Of a stretch of DNA of 64,000 bases, positions 1 to 8,918 are shown one piece after another. Both the position numbers and the translations under genes were made by a program. The number at the start of each line of letters is the position of its first letter. Positions within the stretch are counted from its first letter, which is position 1. Origin of the DNA: CAIQPV01 sp963719855. Lineage in GTDB: Bacteria > Pseudomonadota > Gammaproteobacteria > Burkholderiales > Gallionellaceae. Below the pieces are notes generated by a model that ran no database searches, was not told the DNA's origin, and was given only the letters and a program-made list of their open reading frames with translations. Location of the stretch: the NCBI GenBank assembly GCA_963719855.1, contig CAVRDK010000004.1:1240001-1304000 (forward strand). Reading direction: 5' to 3'.

Positions 1-1
1 G

Positions 2-559
2 CTGCTGAATGTGGTGCGCGACAATACCAAAAAGATGGGGCAACTGATAGATGACATTCTGGCTTTTTCGCGCACTGGACGCCAGGAGATAATGCCCATT
101 GAAGTTGACATGGAAGAGTTGGTGCGTGAGGTGTTGGAGGAACTCAAGCCTGCTACCGCCGGGCGTGAAGTGAGAGTGGCGATTAACACGTTGCCAACCG
201 CCATTGCCGACCGTGCCATGATGCGCCGGGTCATGGTCAATCTGCTCAGTAACGCGTTCAAATTTACCTTGACCAGAGCGGTGGCGCTGATCGAGGTGGG
301 TGCAAGAACAGAGGGCACGGAAACTATTTATTACGTCAAGGACAACGGAGTCGGATTCAACATGCAGTATGTTGACAAGCTGTTTGGGGTGTTCCAGCGG
401 CTGCATGGCGTGAATGAGTTTGAAGGCACCGGTATCGGTTTGGCCATCGTCGAACGCATCATCACCCGGCAGGGCGGCAGGGTATGGGCTGAGGGAAAAC
501 CAGACGAGGGGGCGACATTTTATTTTGCTTTGCCGACGAAGGAGAAAAATAATGAATGA
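2..559 (+). CDS. Sensor histidine kinase, C-terminal part (cut by window edge)
   Basis: Only the end of the transmitter is present: the last helix of the dimerisation domain (VVRDNTKKMGQLIDD) followed by a complete HATPase_c domain. The N box (NLLSNAFKF), G1 box (VKDNGVGF) and G2 box (GTGIGLAIV) are all visible, so ATP binding is probably intact. The frame is open to the first base, so the start, the phosphoaccepting histidine and the sensor lie upstream. The 3' end overlaps the next response-regulator gene by 8 bp, which indicates translational coupling. The sequence is very close to the C-terminus of the kinase at 41968-43680, so the two are paralogues. The input signal cannot be deduced. 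Confidence 0.93.
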   Translation: MLNVVRDNTKKMGQLIDDILAFSRTGRQEIMPIEVDMEELVREVLEELKPATAGREVRVAINTLPTAIADRAMMRRVMVNLLSNAFKFTLTRAVALIEVGARTEGTETIYYVKDNGVGFNMQYVDKLFGVFQRLHGVNEFEGTGIGLAIVERIITRQGGRVWAEGKPDEGATFYFALPTKEKNNE

Positions 560-1007
560 AGCGATGAAAGAAGTGGAAATATTGTTGGTGGAAGATAATC
601 CTACCGATGCGGAACTGGCCATCCGGGCGCTGAGGAGAAAAAATCTTGCCAACAATCTCGTGTGGGTGAAGGACGGTGCGGAGGCGCTGGATTTTCTTTT
701 TGCCACTGGCGCCTACACAGGGCGTAGCGTGGAGTGTCCTCCCAAGGTGATCCTGCTGGACTTGCGCCTGCCCAAGGTGGACGGCAAGGAAGTACTGCGC
801 CGGATCAAGGACGACGCGCGAACCAGGGTTATTCCCGTGGTGGTGCTGACCTCATCCAAAGAAGACAGGGATGTGGCGGAGAGTTACCAGCTCGGCGTCA
901 ATAGCTACATCAGCAAACCGGTGGAGTTCGATGAATTCGCCAAGGTGGTATCCGAGTTGGGACTATATTGGTTGCTGGTGAATCGTCCGCCATCGATGGC
1001 GAAGTGA
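552..1007 (+). CDS. Single-domain response regulator (Rcp1/CheY-like)
   Basis: A protein of 151 residues made of one receiver domain. The acidic pair sits in LLVEDNPTDAEL, the phosphorylated Asp is expected in VILLDLRLPKVDG, the Thr/Ser switch is in VVVLTSSKED and the conserved Lys in SYISKPVEF. The long loop before the phospho-Asp strand and the NPTDAEL motif are typical of Rcp1-type regulators that partner with PAS/GAF kinases. There is no output domain. The ATG at 552 was chosen because it overlaps the upstream kinase stop and follows a GGAG-like site; a longer open frame to 414 lies within the kinase gene. It probably receives phosphate from the upstream kinase. Confidence 0.92.
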   Translation: MNEAMKEVEILLVEDNPTDAELAIRALRRKNLANNLVWVKDGAEALDFLFATGAYTGRSVECPPKVILLDLRLPKVDGKEVLRRIKDDARTRVIPVVVLTSSKEDRDVAESYQLGVNSYISKPVEFDEFAKVVSELGLYWLLVNRPPSMAK

Positions 1008-1014
1008 TTGTCAG

Positions 1015-1230
1015 TCCCTTCTCCCTTGCAGGGGGAAGGTTAGGATGGGGGTAGAATAGTGACGAATCCGAGTTTCACCCCCCTCTCTAACCCTCGGATG
1101 AACTAACTGATGGAACTACTAGCTAATTCACTAAGCCCCAAAGTGCGGGGCAAGTGGCTGGTTATAGCCATCTGACTAAGCCGCAAAAAACGCAGCAAGT
1201 CATTGGTTACCCCTGCAAGGGGGAAGGGAT
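1015..1230. repeat. Intergenic palindromic repeat, copy 1, with an internal insertion
   Basis: A left arm (CCCTTCTCCCTTGCAGGGGG and onward) and a right arm ending CCCCTGCAAGGGGGAAGGGA form an imperfect palindrome. The same arrangement occurs at 19951-20057 and in part at 16942-16984. Here the right arm is interrupted after CTCTAACCCT by about 115 bp of unrelated DNA that holds two direct repeats. It fills the gap between the response regulator and the HD-GYP gene. No coding capacity is seen. Confidence 0.7.
1130..1209. repeat. Two diverged 35-bp direct repeats inside palindromic repeat copy 1
   Basis: Units at 1130-1164 and 1175-1209 both begin ACTAAGCC and end GGTTA, are exactly 35 bp, and repeat with a 45-bp period. 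Each carries GCAAGT at the same offset. The first has a CCCC/GGGG stem in its middle, and TAAGCC/GGTTA can pair as an outer stem. The function is unknown. They lie in the DNA that splits the surrounding repeat. Confidence 0.6.
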
Positions 1231-1261
1231 GACGGTGCTAACGGATAATTCGGAATAATTT

Positions 1262-3220
1262 ATGGAGTCGGAGTACATGGAAAAAGTTTTGCGGGTGCTG
1301 ATGCTGGAAGACACACCCACCGATGCCGAGTTGATGGAGTATGAGTTGCGCATGGCCGGTATCGTCTTTATCTCGAAGCGCGTGGATACACGGGAAGCGT
1401 TTATTCAGGCACTCGAAGATTTTCGGCCCGATATAATCCTTTCGGACTACAAGCTGCCAAACTTCGACGGTCTGGACGCACTGGAGATCGTGCGGCGCGA
1501 CCATCCGGATATGCCGGTGATCATGGTCACCGGCGCGTTCACCGACATTGATGCCTCAGATTTGCTCGCGGCAGGCGCCAATGACTATATTCTGAAAGAC
1601 CGGTTGGCGCGGCTGGCGCCCGCCGTCCAGCGCGCGCTGGCGGCAGAGCAGGTTGTCCGCGCGCGCAAGGCGGCGGAGAAGGCGTTGCGCGAGAGCGAAG
1701 AGAAGTTCCGCTCTCTGGTGGAAAGTTCCAGCGACTGGATATGGGAGGTCAATGAGCAATCTGTTTACACCTATGCCAGCCCCCAAGTGTATGACCTGCT
1801 GGGCTATACCGCCGAAGAGATCATCGGCAAGACTCCATTTGATCTGATGTCGCCGAACGAGGCTGCGCGCGTCAAGGCTATTTTCAATGCTATGGCGGCG
1901 GGGGGCAAGCCACTGCCAATCCGGTTTCTGGAAAACGCCAATCTGCACAAGAATGGAAGCACGATTTTTCTGGAAACCAGCGGCAATCCATTTTTTGACA
2001 GCCAAGGGGCTTTCAGGGGATATCGCGGCATTGATCGCGACATCACCGGGCGCAAACAGGCACAAGCGCGCATCCATAAACTGACCCAGATCTACGCCAC
2101 CCTCAGCCATACCAATACCACTATTGTGCGTGCAAAGAACCGGAGTGAGCTGTTTCGCGAGGTTTGCGAAGGGGCGGTCAATCATGGCAAGTTTGCCATG
2201 GCTTGGATAGGGCTGGTGGATGAGGCGACGCACAGGGTTGTGCCCATTTTTCATTATGGCGTCGAGGATGGGTATTTGACGGAGATTATCATCAGCACCG
2301 ACGATGTGCCGCATGGCCGTGGCCCGACCGGCACAGCAGTCCGCGAAAACAGGGTCATCAGCGTGGAGGATTTAGCCACTGACGAACGGATGCTGCCTTG
2401 GCGCGAGGCGGCGCTGAAACGCAGTTATCATGGCTCGGCGGGGCTGCCGTTGCGCTTCAAGGGCAAGGTAATCGGGACGCTAACCCTGTATTCGGACGAG
2501 CCGAATTATTTTGATAGCGACCAGCTTGAGTTGCTGGAAGAAATGTCTGTCGATATTTCTTTCGCACTGGATAACTTCGAGCGGGAAGCATCGCGGCAGC
2601 ATGCCGAAGAAGAGCGCGCGGCAATATTAATCAAGCTGAAAAAGTCGCTGGATGGCAGCATCCAGATGGCGGCCTCCGTCACCGAGATGCGCGACCCCTA
2701 TACCTCAGGACACCAGCAACGTGTGGCCAAGCTGGCAACGGCGATTGCCAGCGAGATGGGGTTGAGTAGCGAGCAAGTCGACGGAGTACATTTTGGCAGC
2801 CTGATCCACGATGTCGGCAAGATAGCTATTCCCGCTGAGATACTGAGCAAGCCGGGACGGTTGACCGAGATTGAGTTCATGCTGATCAAGACCCATCCCG
2901 AGGCCGGGTATGGCATTCTAAATGGCATTGACTTCCCTTGGCCGGTCGCCCAGATGATCTTGCACCATCACGAACGTCTGGATGGATCGGGTTACCCAAG
3001 CGGACTTAAAGGCGACGAGATCATTCTGGAAGCAAAAATCCTGGTGGTGGCCGATGTTGTCGAGGCCATGTCATCCCACCGTCCATACCGTCCCGGTCTC
3101 GGCATCGAGGCCGCACTGGAGGAGATCGAACGTGGCCGTGGCGTGCATTACGATCCTCATGTGGTGGATGTCTGTGTGCATTTATTCCATGACAAGAAGT
3201 TTGATTTTTCTGATCATTGA
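1262..3220 (+). CDS. Response regulator with REC-PAS-GAF-HD-GYP domains, probable c-di-GMP phosphodiesterase
   Basis: A protein of 652 residues. It begins with a receiver domain (about 8-125; phospho-Asp in IILSDYKLPNFDG), then a PAS domain (about 145-265), a GAF domain (about 285-440) and a C-terminal HD-GYP domain (about 455-640). The HD-GYP hallmarks are present: LIHDVGKI, HPEAGYGIL, HHHERLDGSGYP and VVADVVEAMSSHRPYRP. The family hydrolyses c-di-GMP to pGpG or GMP in the cytoplasm. The preceding response regulator and kinase suggest phosphorelay input. An alternative start at 1277 (MEKVLRVL) follows a GGAG at 1265 and is equally likely. Neither start has a strong ribosome site further upstream. 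Confidence 0.93.
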   Translation: MESEYMEKVLRVLMLEDTPTDAELMEYELRMAGIVFISKRVDTREAFIQALEDFRPDIILSDYKLPNFDGLDALEIVRRDHPDMPVIMVTGAFTDIDASDLLAAGANDYILKDRLARLAPAVQRALAAEQVVRARKAAEKALRESEEKFRSLVESSSDWIWEVNEQSVYTYASPQVYDLLGYTAEEIIGKTPFDLMSPNEAARVKAIFNAMAAGGKPLPIRFLENANLHKNGSTIFLETSGNPFFDSQGAFRGYRGIDRDITGRKQAQARIHKLTQIYATLSHTNTTIVRAKNRSELFREVCEGAVNHGKFAMAWIGLVDEATHRVVPIFHYGVEDGYLTEIIISTDDVPHGRGPTGTAVRENRVISVEDLATDERMLPWREAALKRSYHGSAGLPLRFKGKVIGTLTLYSDEPNYFDSDQLELLEEMSVDISFALDNFEREASRQHAEEERAAILIKLKKSLDGSIQMAASVTEMRDPYTSGHQQRVAKLATAIASEMGLSSEQVDGVHFGSLIHDVGKIAIPAEILSKPGRLTEIEFMLIKTHPEAGYGILNGIDFPWPVAQMILHHHERLDGSGYPSGLKGDEIILEAKILVVADVVEAMSSHRPYRPGLGIEAALEEIERGRGVHYDPHVVDVCVHLFHDKKFDFSDH

Positions 3221-3389
3221 ACGCCCCTTCGATAACCGATGACTGCGCATATGCAATTAAGGGCGTATCGCCATACGTTCCTACATTTGGGTAATGTCAC
3301 AATCTCCCGCATATCCGGAAAGAATTCGGTAACATTGCGCCTGTGCTGTGCGCACCAACTTGCGCCCGCAAACAATCTAGGGATAGGTC

Positions 3390-4127
3390 ATGCTGGAAAT
3401 GTTGGGTTCCGCCCAGTTTTGGGTGGGCGTATTCAAGATCATCGTCATTGACGTATTGCTCAGCGGCGATAACGCCGTGGTGATTGCGCTCGCCTGCCGC
3501 AAACTGGCGCCGACGCAACGCAAAAAAGGCATCATGATCGGTGTAGTCGGCGCGATAGTGCTGCGGATAGTGCTGACTTTCTTTACGGTCAGCCTGCTGA
3601 GACTGCCTTACCTCAAAGTGGTCGGCGCGATCCTGTTGTTGTGGATAGGCGTAAAGCTGCTCTTGCAGGAAGAAGAGTTTGATGCGAATAACATCAAGGC
3701 TGACACTCACCTGTGGGGCGCGGTGAAAACGATCGTCTTCGCGGATTTCGTGATGAGTCTGGATAACGTGCTGGGTGTGGTGGCGGCGGCGCACGGCAAT
3801 GTCATGCTGCTGGTGTTCGCCCTGCTGGTGAGCATTCCGCTGATTGCCTGGAGCAGCCAGTTGGTGCTGAAACTGATCCACCGTTTCCCCTTAATTATTT
3901 ATGTCGGCGGCGGCTTGCTTGGCTATGTAGCAGGGGAAATGCTGGAAAGCGATGCGCACGTGGCACTTGTATTGGAGGAGATGCCTTACCTTGTTTACTG
4001 GTTGCTTCCTTCTTTCTGCGCCGTGCTGGTGGTCGTGCTGGGCATGTGGCTCACCGCGCGCAAGGTCGCGGTGGCGGTCGATCTGGTGGAAGAGCAGGTG
4101 TCTACTACGTCAAACGGAAAACAGTAA
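3390..4127 (+). CDS. TerC/YjbE-family integral membrane protein
   Basis: A protein of 245 residues with about seven hydrophobic segments. It carries the two acidic family signatures inside membrane helices, VLLSGDNAVVIAL near residue 20 and VMSLDNVLGVVAA near residue 125. Members of the YjbE branch are linked to metal-ion (Mn) export or metallation of exported proteins; the substrate cannot be inferred here. The gene starts at ATG 3390, 9 bp after a GGGATAGG stretch. The mutarotase gene follows after 10 bp, so the two may be co-transcribed. The 169-bp leader shows no convincing manganese riboswitch. Confidence 0.9.
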   Translation: MLEMLGSAQFWVGVFKIIVIDVLLSGDNAVVIALACRKLAPTQRKKGIMIGVVGAIVLRIVLTFFTVSLLRLPYLKVVGAILLLWIGVKLLLQEEEFDANNIKADTHLWGAVKTIVFADFVMSLDNVLGVVAAAHGNVMLLVFALLVSIPLIAWSSQLVLKLIHRFPLIIYVGGGLLGYVAGEMLESDAHVALVLEEMPYLVYWLLPSFCAVLVVVLGMWLTARKVAVAVDLVEEQVSTTSNGKQ

Positions 4128-4137
4128 GGGGGAGAAC

Positions 4138-5052
4138 ATGAGTCAGCCGGATATCGCTACATTAAATAAAGAATTCGGCATTGCCGGGCAACTCGAATTT
4201 GTCCAAGACGCGGGCGGACTGGCTATCGCGGGTATCGCCAACGTCCACGCTCTATCCCTCATCGCGTTGCAAGGCGCGCATATCATGACCTTTCAGCTCA
4301 AAGGCGAGCAACCGCTTATCTGGCTGAGTCCGGCCGCCCAACTGGTGCCAGGCAAATCCATACGCGGCGGCGTACCAGTCTGCTGGCCCTGGTTCGGCGC
4401 ACATGCCAGCGAACCCACTTTTCCCGCACATGGTTTTGCGCGCACGGCGCTGTGGCAAGTGGCGGCGAGCGAGGCACTGCCGGATGGCAGCACGAGCATC
4501 ACCTTCGAACTGCCGCAGAGTTCCATGCCTACAGCACAATGGCCGCACCCATGCCGTTTGCGGCTCGTCGTGATTGTGGGCAAGACGCTGACGGTGGAAC
4601 TGGTTACTGAAAATACCGGCAGTACGGCATTCGGAATCGGCGAAGCGCTGCACACCTATTTCAATATCAGCGATGTGGACGCGCTGCGCATCACCGGCAT
4701 GGAAGACTGCACTTATCTGGACAAGGTCGGCGTTGCAGAGACCAGGACGCAGCGAGACGCGATTCAGATTGCTTCCGAAGTGGACAGGATATACATTGAC
4801 ACCGAGGCCGACTGCCTGATCGAAGATGGCGGATTCAAGCGCCGCATCCGCATCGCCAAAAACGGTAGCAGCTCCAATGTGGTGTGGAATCCGTGGATCG
4901 AAAAGTCCGCGAGGATGGGCGACTTCGGCAGCGACACCGGCTATCGCGGCATGGTCTGCGTGGAAAGTGCAAACGCGGCCAGCAACGTGGTCACGGTCGC
5001 ACCCGGCGCTACCCATTCGCTACGTGTGGTATACAGCATAGAGAAAATCTGA
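4138..5052 (+). CDS. D-hexose-6-phosphate mutarotase (YeaD-type aldose 1-epimerase family)
   Basis: A protein of 304 residues, the usual length for this family, with the galactose-mutarotase-like beta-sandwich pattern. Recognisable elements are IRGGVPVCWPWFG, the histidine-bearing PAHGFAR, and EALHTYFNI with the second active-site histidine. A late acidic residue is expected in the VWNPWIEKSARMGDFG region. The enzyme would interconvert alpha and beta anomers of hexose 6-phosphates in the cytoplasm. ATG 4138 is preceded by AAGGGGGAGAAC, a strong ribosome site. The open frame to 3952 overlaps the upstream membrane protein and is not used. Confidence 0.9.
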   Translation: MSQPDIATLNKEFGIAGQLEFVQDAGGLAIAGIANVHALSLIALQGAHIMTFQLKGEQPLIWLSPAAQLVPGKSIRGGVPVCWPWFGAHASEPTFPAHGFARTALWQVAASEALPDGSTSITFELPQSSMPTAQWPHPCRLRLVVIVGKTLTVELVTENTGSTAFGIGEALHTYFNISDVDALRITGMEDCTYLDKVGVAETRTQRDAIQIASEVDRIYIDTEADCLIEDGGFKRRIRIAKNGSSSNVVWNPWIEKSARMGDFGSDTGYRGMVCVESANAASNVVTVAPGATHSLRVVYSIEKI

Positions 5053-5063
5053 CAGAAGAGTCG

Positions 5064-5190
5064 TAGGATGTGGTGAGTTTGCGAACCGCATCAATTGAGA
5101 TCGTTCGACAAGCTCACGATGATCGGATTGATGCGGTTCCTTCGGGTGCCCGGACAAAAGTTTCTCGTACGTCACCGCACCCTATACGGG
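5064..5190. repeat. Nested palindromic repeat upstream of the PilZ gene
   Basis: A perfect 13-bp inverted repeat (GAACCGCATCAAT at 5083-5095, complement at 5127-5139) encloses a segment with GTTCGACAAGCTCACGATG, which itself has short ATCGT/ACGAT arms. An outer imperfect pair, TAGGATGTGGTGA near 5064 and TCACCGCACCCTA near 5175, encloses the whole. The CAAGCTCA core resembles the elements found inside hemF and rlmI. It ends about 20 bp before the PilZ ribosome site and could form a large leader hairpin. Confidence 0.65.
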
Positions 5191-5220
5191 TTAATGGATA
5201 ATTTTAATCGCGGAGGAAAC

Positions 5221-5634
5221 ATGAAGACAACGGATAGTAACGAACCCCGCCATTTTTCGCGCATACCTTTCCAGGCGGATGTGGAGTTGCATTTTCATCT
5301 GGCGAATGAGGTACAAAAGGCCCGCTTGCTGGACATCTCGCTGAAAGGCGCGCTGGTTGAAACTACGCAACCCATCGCCAACGCTTTCAAGGGGAAAATC
5401 TGCCGCATGGATCTTCCCTTGGGCAAGGGCGGCGAACATATCACCATGGAAGGCAAGGTGGTTCATCAGGGAGGTCAGCTCATTGGCATCGAATGCCAGC
5501 ATATTGACCTGGACAGCATGATCAACCTCCGCCGATTGGTGGAGTTGAATATGGGTGATGAGAAGCTGCTGGAAAGGGAGTTGGCCGAGGTGTTGAAAGT
5601 AGATGCTGTTGGTGCGAAGCCTGAATTGAAGTAG
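5221..5634 (+). CDS. PilZ-domain protein
   Basis: A protein of 137 residues made almost entirely of one PilZ domain, a c-di-GMP receptor fold. The RxxxR-type motif is near the N-terminus (RHFSRIPFQADVEL) and the second motif is LLDISLKGALVE, so the ligand-binding residues look intact. ATG 5221 follows CGCGGAGGAAAC, a near-ideal ribosome site. The frame extends upstream to 5095 only through the palindromic repeat. Several c-di-GMP enzymes are encoded elsewhere in the window; a specific partner cannot be named. The final 40 residues are charged and probably helical. Confidence 0.9.
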   Translation: MKTTDSNEPRHFSRIPFQADVELHFHLANEVQKARLLDISLKGALVETTQPIANAFKGKICRMDLPLGKGGEHITMEGKVVHQGGQLIGIECQHIDLDSMINLRRLVELNMGDEKLLERELAEVLKVDAVGAKPELK

Positions 5635-5717
5635 TCAAGAGGGATAGCGTTGATCTTTCCGTAGTCTCATCAGTTGTTCCATCAGGACAGTTTCTTGTAG
5701 AGTCTCGCTGGAAATTT

Positions 5718-8700
5718 TTACCCGGTTTTCTTATACAGTGAGGCGTAATACAGCACCGGGATTACGACCAGCGTCAGTACGGTGGAGACCAGGATGCCGA
5801 AGATCAGCGAAATAGCCAGGCCGTTGAAGATCGGGTCGTCGAGAATGAACAGCGCGCCCAGCATGGCCGCCAGCCCGGTCAGGATGATCGGTTTTGCGCG
5901 CGCGGCAGCCGCGTTGATGACTGCATGCTGCAGATCTGTTCCGTCCCGCAATTGCAGGTTGATGAAGTCCACCAGCAAAATAGAATTGCGCACAATGATG
6001 CCCGCCAGTGCGATCATGCCTATCATCGAAGTGGCGGTAAATTGTGAGCCGAGCAGCGCATGACCCGGCATCACGCCGATGATGGTGAGCGGGATCGGCG
6101 CCATGATAATCAGCGGAGTGAGATAACTCTTGAACTGTGCCACCACCAGTAAGTAGATCAATACCAAGCCCACCGCATAGGCGATGCCCATGTCGCGGAA
6201 GGTCTCAAAGGTCACCTGCCATTCGCCGTCCCACTTCAGCGCATAAGCCGCGTAAGGGTTAGACGGCTGCTTGAAGAAATACGGTTCCAGCACACCACCC
6301 TGTTCCAGTTGCGTACCGGCAACTTTGGCGTTGATGCCGAACATGCCATATAGCGGGCTGTCCAGCTTGCCCGCCATATCGCCCGTCACATACACCACCG
6401 GCAGCAGATCCTTGTGGTAGATTGGGTAATCACGCTGCACTTCCTGCATCTGCACTACCTCGGACAGCGGCACCAACACGCCGTCGCGGGCACGCACCTT
6501 GAGTTTGAGTACATCGTCCATGCGGCTACGCTTCTCTGCTGGAAGTGCCAAGCGCAACGGCGGTGCATATTTCGCATTTGGATCGTGCAACGAAGTTACG
6601 TCTTGCCCGGCCAATGCGACATGGATCGCATCCACAATGTCGTTGGGGGAAACGCCGAGCAGCGCTGCCTTGCTTTGTAGCACATGCAATACCAACTTGG
6701 GTGCAGCTTCGGTCAAGGTGTCGTCTATGCCAATGATGTCTGTTGTCTTGGCGAACTGCTTGTGTACCTTGCCCGCCACCTTACGTGCGCCGTCATAGTC
6801 CGGACCGTAAATTTCAGCAACAATGGGCGACATCACCGGCGGGCCGGGCGGCACTTCCACGATCTTTACTTTCGCGCCCCATTTTTTGGCAATCGCCTCT
6901 ATCGGTTCGCGCACACTGCTGGCGATCTCATGGCTGCTGCGGCTGCGATGGTGCTTGCCCTTCAGGTTGACCTGAATATCACCCTGTTCTGATGCGTTGC
7001 GCAAATAATATTGGCGCACCAGGCCGTTGAAATTGATCGGCGAGGCGGTTCCGGCATAGCCCTGATAGTCCGTCACCTCCGGCACCATCGCGAGGTAAAC
7101 ACCGATCTCGTGCATCACCGCGCTGGTCTGCTCCAGCGCCGTGCCGGTGGGCATGTCCACCACCACCTGGAATTCTGACTTATTATCGAACGGCAGCATC
7201 TTCAGTACCACCAGCTTGACCACGCCCAATGAAACCGCAAACAGCAGACCGGCGAAAATACCCAGCCACAATTTGCGCCGCGCAAGTTTGCCGTGTTCGC
7301 CGTTCAGGAATGGAGTGAGCCGCGCGCGGAAGAATTTCGCCAGTTTGGTATCGCGTTCATCCGTGATAATGGCGTGATGCGGCCCGGAAAAACGCAACGC
7401 CAGCCACGGCGTGATGATGAATGCCACTGCCAGCGAGATCAGCATGCCCATGCTGGCGTTGATCGGAATCGGGCTCATGTATGGCCCCATCAGCCCGCTG
7501 ACGAAGGCCATCGGCAGCAGCGCGGCAATTACCGTGAAGGTGGCGAGTATGGTTGGGCTGCCGACTTCGTCCACCGCTTCTGGAATAATATCGGATAGCG
7601 GCTGCTGCGGTGCCAGTTCGCGGCGCCGATGAATATTCTCGACCACGACTATCGCATCATCCACCAATATACCGATGGAAAAAATCAGCGCAAACAATGA
7701 AACTCGGTTAAGCGTGAAGCCGTAAGCCCAGGAGGCGAACAACGTCGCCGACAGCGTGAGCAACACGGCGACACCAACGATGAAGGCCTCGCGCCGCCCC
7801 AGTGCAATCCACACCAACGCGACCACTGCGGTGGTGGCGAAGATCAGCTTCTGGATCAGCTTCATCGCCTTGTCGTTGGCGGTTTCGCCGTAGTTGCGCG
7901 TGGTGGTGACATGCACGTCGGCAGGGATCACGCTGCCCTTGAGTTCTTCCACTCGCTGCAATAATTTATCGGCAACATCCACCGCGTTCTCGCCCGGCTT
8001 CTTGGTCACCGCCACGGTCACGGCTGTAAACTCGCCCTTGGCCGTGATGCCCTTGTCGCCCGCCGCCGCACCCGCGCCCAGCCATACATAGCTGGACGGC
8101 TGATCGGCGCCGTCCTGAATATCCGCTACATCGCGCAGGAATAACGGCCTGCCGCCAGACACACCCACTACCAGCTGGCTAACCTCGTTCGCATTGCTCA
8201 GGAAATTTCCGGTCTGCACCAGCACCTCGCGGTTGCCTTGTTCCAAACTGCCTGCGTCCTGCGAAACATTGGATGCCTGCAAGGCAGCGCGCACATCCTG
8301 CACGGTAAGCTGGTGCGCGTTCAGCGCTTCCGGGTTGAGCAGCACGCGCACCATGCGCTGCGTCGCACCTAGTGTAACGACCTCGCGCGTGCCATTCACA
8401 CGCTTCAACTCGGCCTCGATGGCGTGCGCCACTTGGGTCAGCGCCAGTCCGCCGCCAGCGGCTTGCTCGCGCCATAGGGTAAACGCCACCACCGGCACAT
8501 CATCTATGCCCCTGGCCTTGATGATGGGTTTTGCCACACCCAAAGTGGGCGGCAGCCAATCGGCATGGGAATTGATGACATCGTAGAGCTTGACTAGCGA
8601 AGGAACGTGTTGCTCGCCTACCTTGAACTGCACGGTGAGCACCGCCATGCCAGGCTGCGACACGGAATAGACATGATCCACGCCTGATATTTGCGACAGC

Positions 8701-8918
8701 ACCTGCTCGGCGGGAGTTGATACGGTATTTGCCACGTCCTGCGCGGACGCGCCGGGATAGGCGATCAGCACGTTCGCCATGGTGACGTTAATCTGCGGCT
8801 CCTCTTCGCGCGGAGTCACCATCACCGCGAACACGCCCAGCAGCACCGCCACCAATGCCAGCAGCGGAGTCATCTGCGAATGCAGGAAAATTCTGGCGAT
8901 ACGCCCGGAGATGCCCAT
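5718..8918 (-). CDS. RND-family efflux transporter, inner-membrane permease
   Basis: A protein of 1066 residues, full length for an RND permease, with the expected pattern of one membrane helix, a large periplasmic loop, six helices, and a repeat of that arrangement. TM4 carries the paired aspartates of the proton relay (GILVDDAIVVVENIHR). The first loop begins PREEEPQINVTMANVLIAYPGAS, typical of the multidrug (HAE) branch rather than of the metal (CusA) branch. Its ATG shares one base with the stop of the adaptor gene (TAATG), so translation is coupled. No outer-membrane channel gene is nearby, so a TolC-like partner must come from elsewhere. The substrate is unknown. Confidence 0.93.
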   Translation of the reverse strand: MGISGRIARIFLHSQMTPLLALVAVLLGVFAVMVTPREEEPQINVTMANVLIAYPGASAQDVANTVSTPAEQVLSQISGVDHVYSVSQPGMAVLTVQFKVGEQHVPSLVKLYDVINSHADWLPPTLGVAKPIIKARGIDDVPVVAFTLWREQAAGGGLALTQVAHAIEAELKRVNGTREVVTLGATQRMVRVLLNPEALNAHQLTVQDVRAALQASNVSQDAGSLEQGNREVLVQTGNFLSNANEVSQLVVGVSGGRPLFLRDVADIQDGADQPSSYVWLGAGAAAGDKGITAKGEFTAVTVAVTKKPGENAVDVADKLLQRVEELKGSVIPADVHVTTTRNYGETANDKAMKLIQKLIFATTAVVALVWIALGRREAFIVGVAVLLTLSATLFASWAYGFTLNRVSLFALIFSIGILVDDAIVVVENIHRRRELAPQQPLSDIIPEAVDEVGSPTILATFTVIAALLPMAFVSGLMGPYMSPIPINASMGMLISLAVAFIITPWLALRFSGPHHAIITDERDTKLAKFFRARLTPFLNGEHGKLARRKLWLGIFAGLLFAVSLGVVKLVVLKMLPFDNKSEFQVVVDMPTGTALEQTSAVMHEIGVYLAMVPEVTDYQGYAGTASPINFNGLVRQYYLRNASEQGDIQVNLKGKHHRSRSSHEIASSVREPIEAIAKKWGAKVKIVEVPPGPPVMSPIVAEIYGPDYDGARKVAGKVHKQFAKTTDIIGIDDTLTEAAPKLVLHVLQSKAALLGVSPNDIVDAIHVALAGQDVTSLHDPNAKYAPPLRLALPAEKRSRMDDVLKLKVRARDGVLVPLSEVVQMQEVQRDYPIYHKDLLPVVYVTGDMAGKLDSPLYGMFGINAKVAGTQLEQGGVLEPYFFKQPSNPYAAYALKWDGEWQVTFETFRDMGIAYAVGLVLIYLLVVAQFKSYLTPLIIMAPIPLTIIGVMPGHALLGSQFTATSMIGMIALAGIIVRNSILLVDFINLQLRDGTDLQHAVINAAAARAKPIILTGLAAMLGALFILDDPIFNGLAISLIFGILVSTVLTLVVIPVLYYASLYKKTG

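Noticed and set aside
3239..3389. Possible manganese (yybP-ykoY) riboswitch before the TerC-family gene
   Set aside because: The leader lacks the conserved loop sequences of that riboswitch; only weak local pairing is visible.
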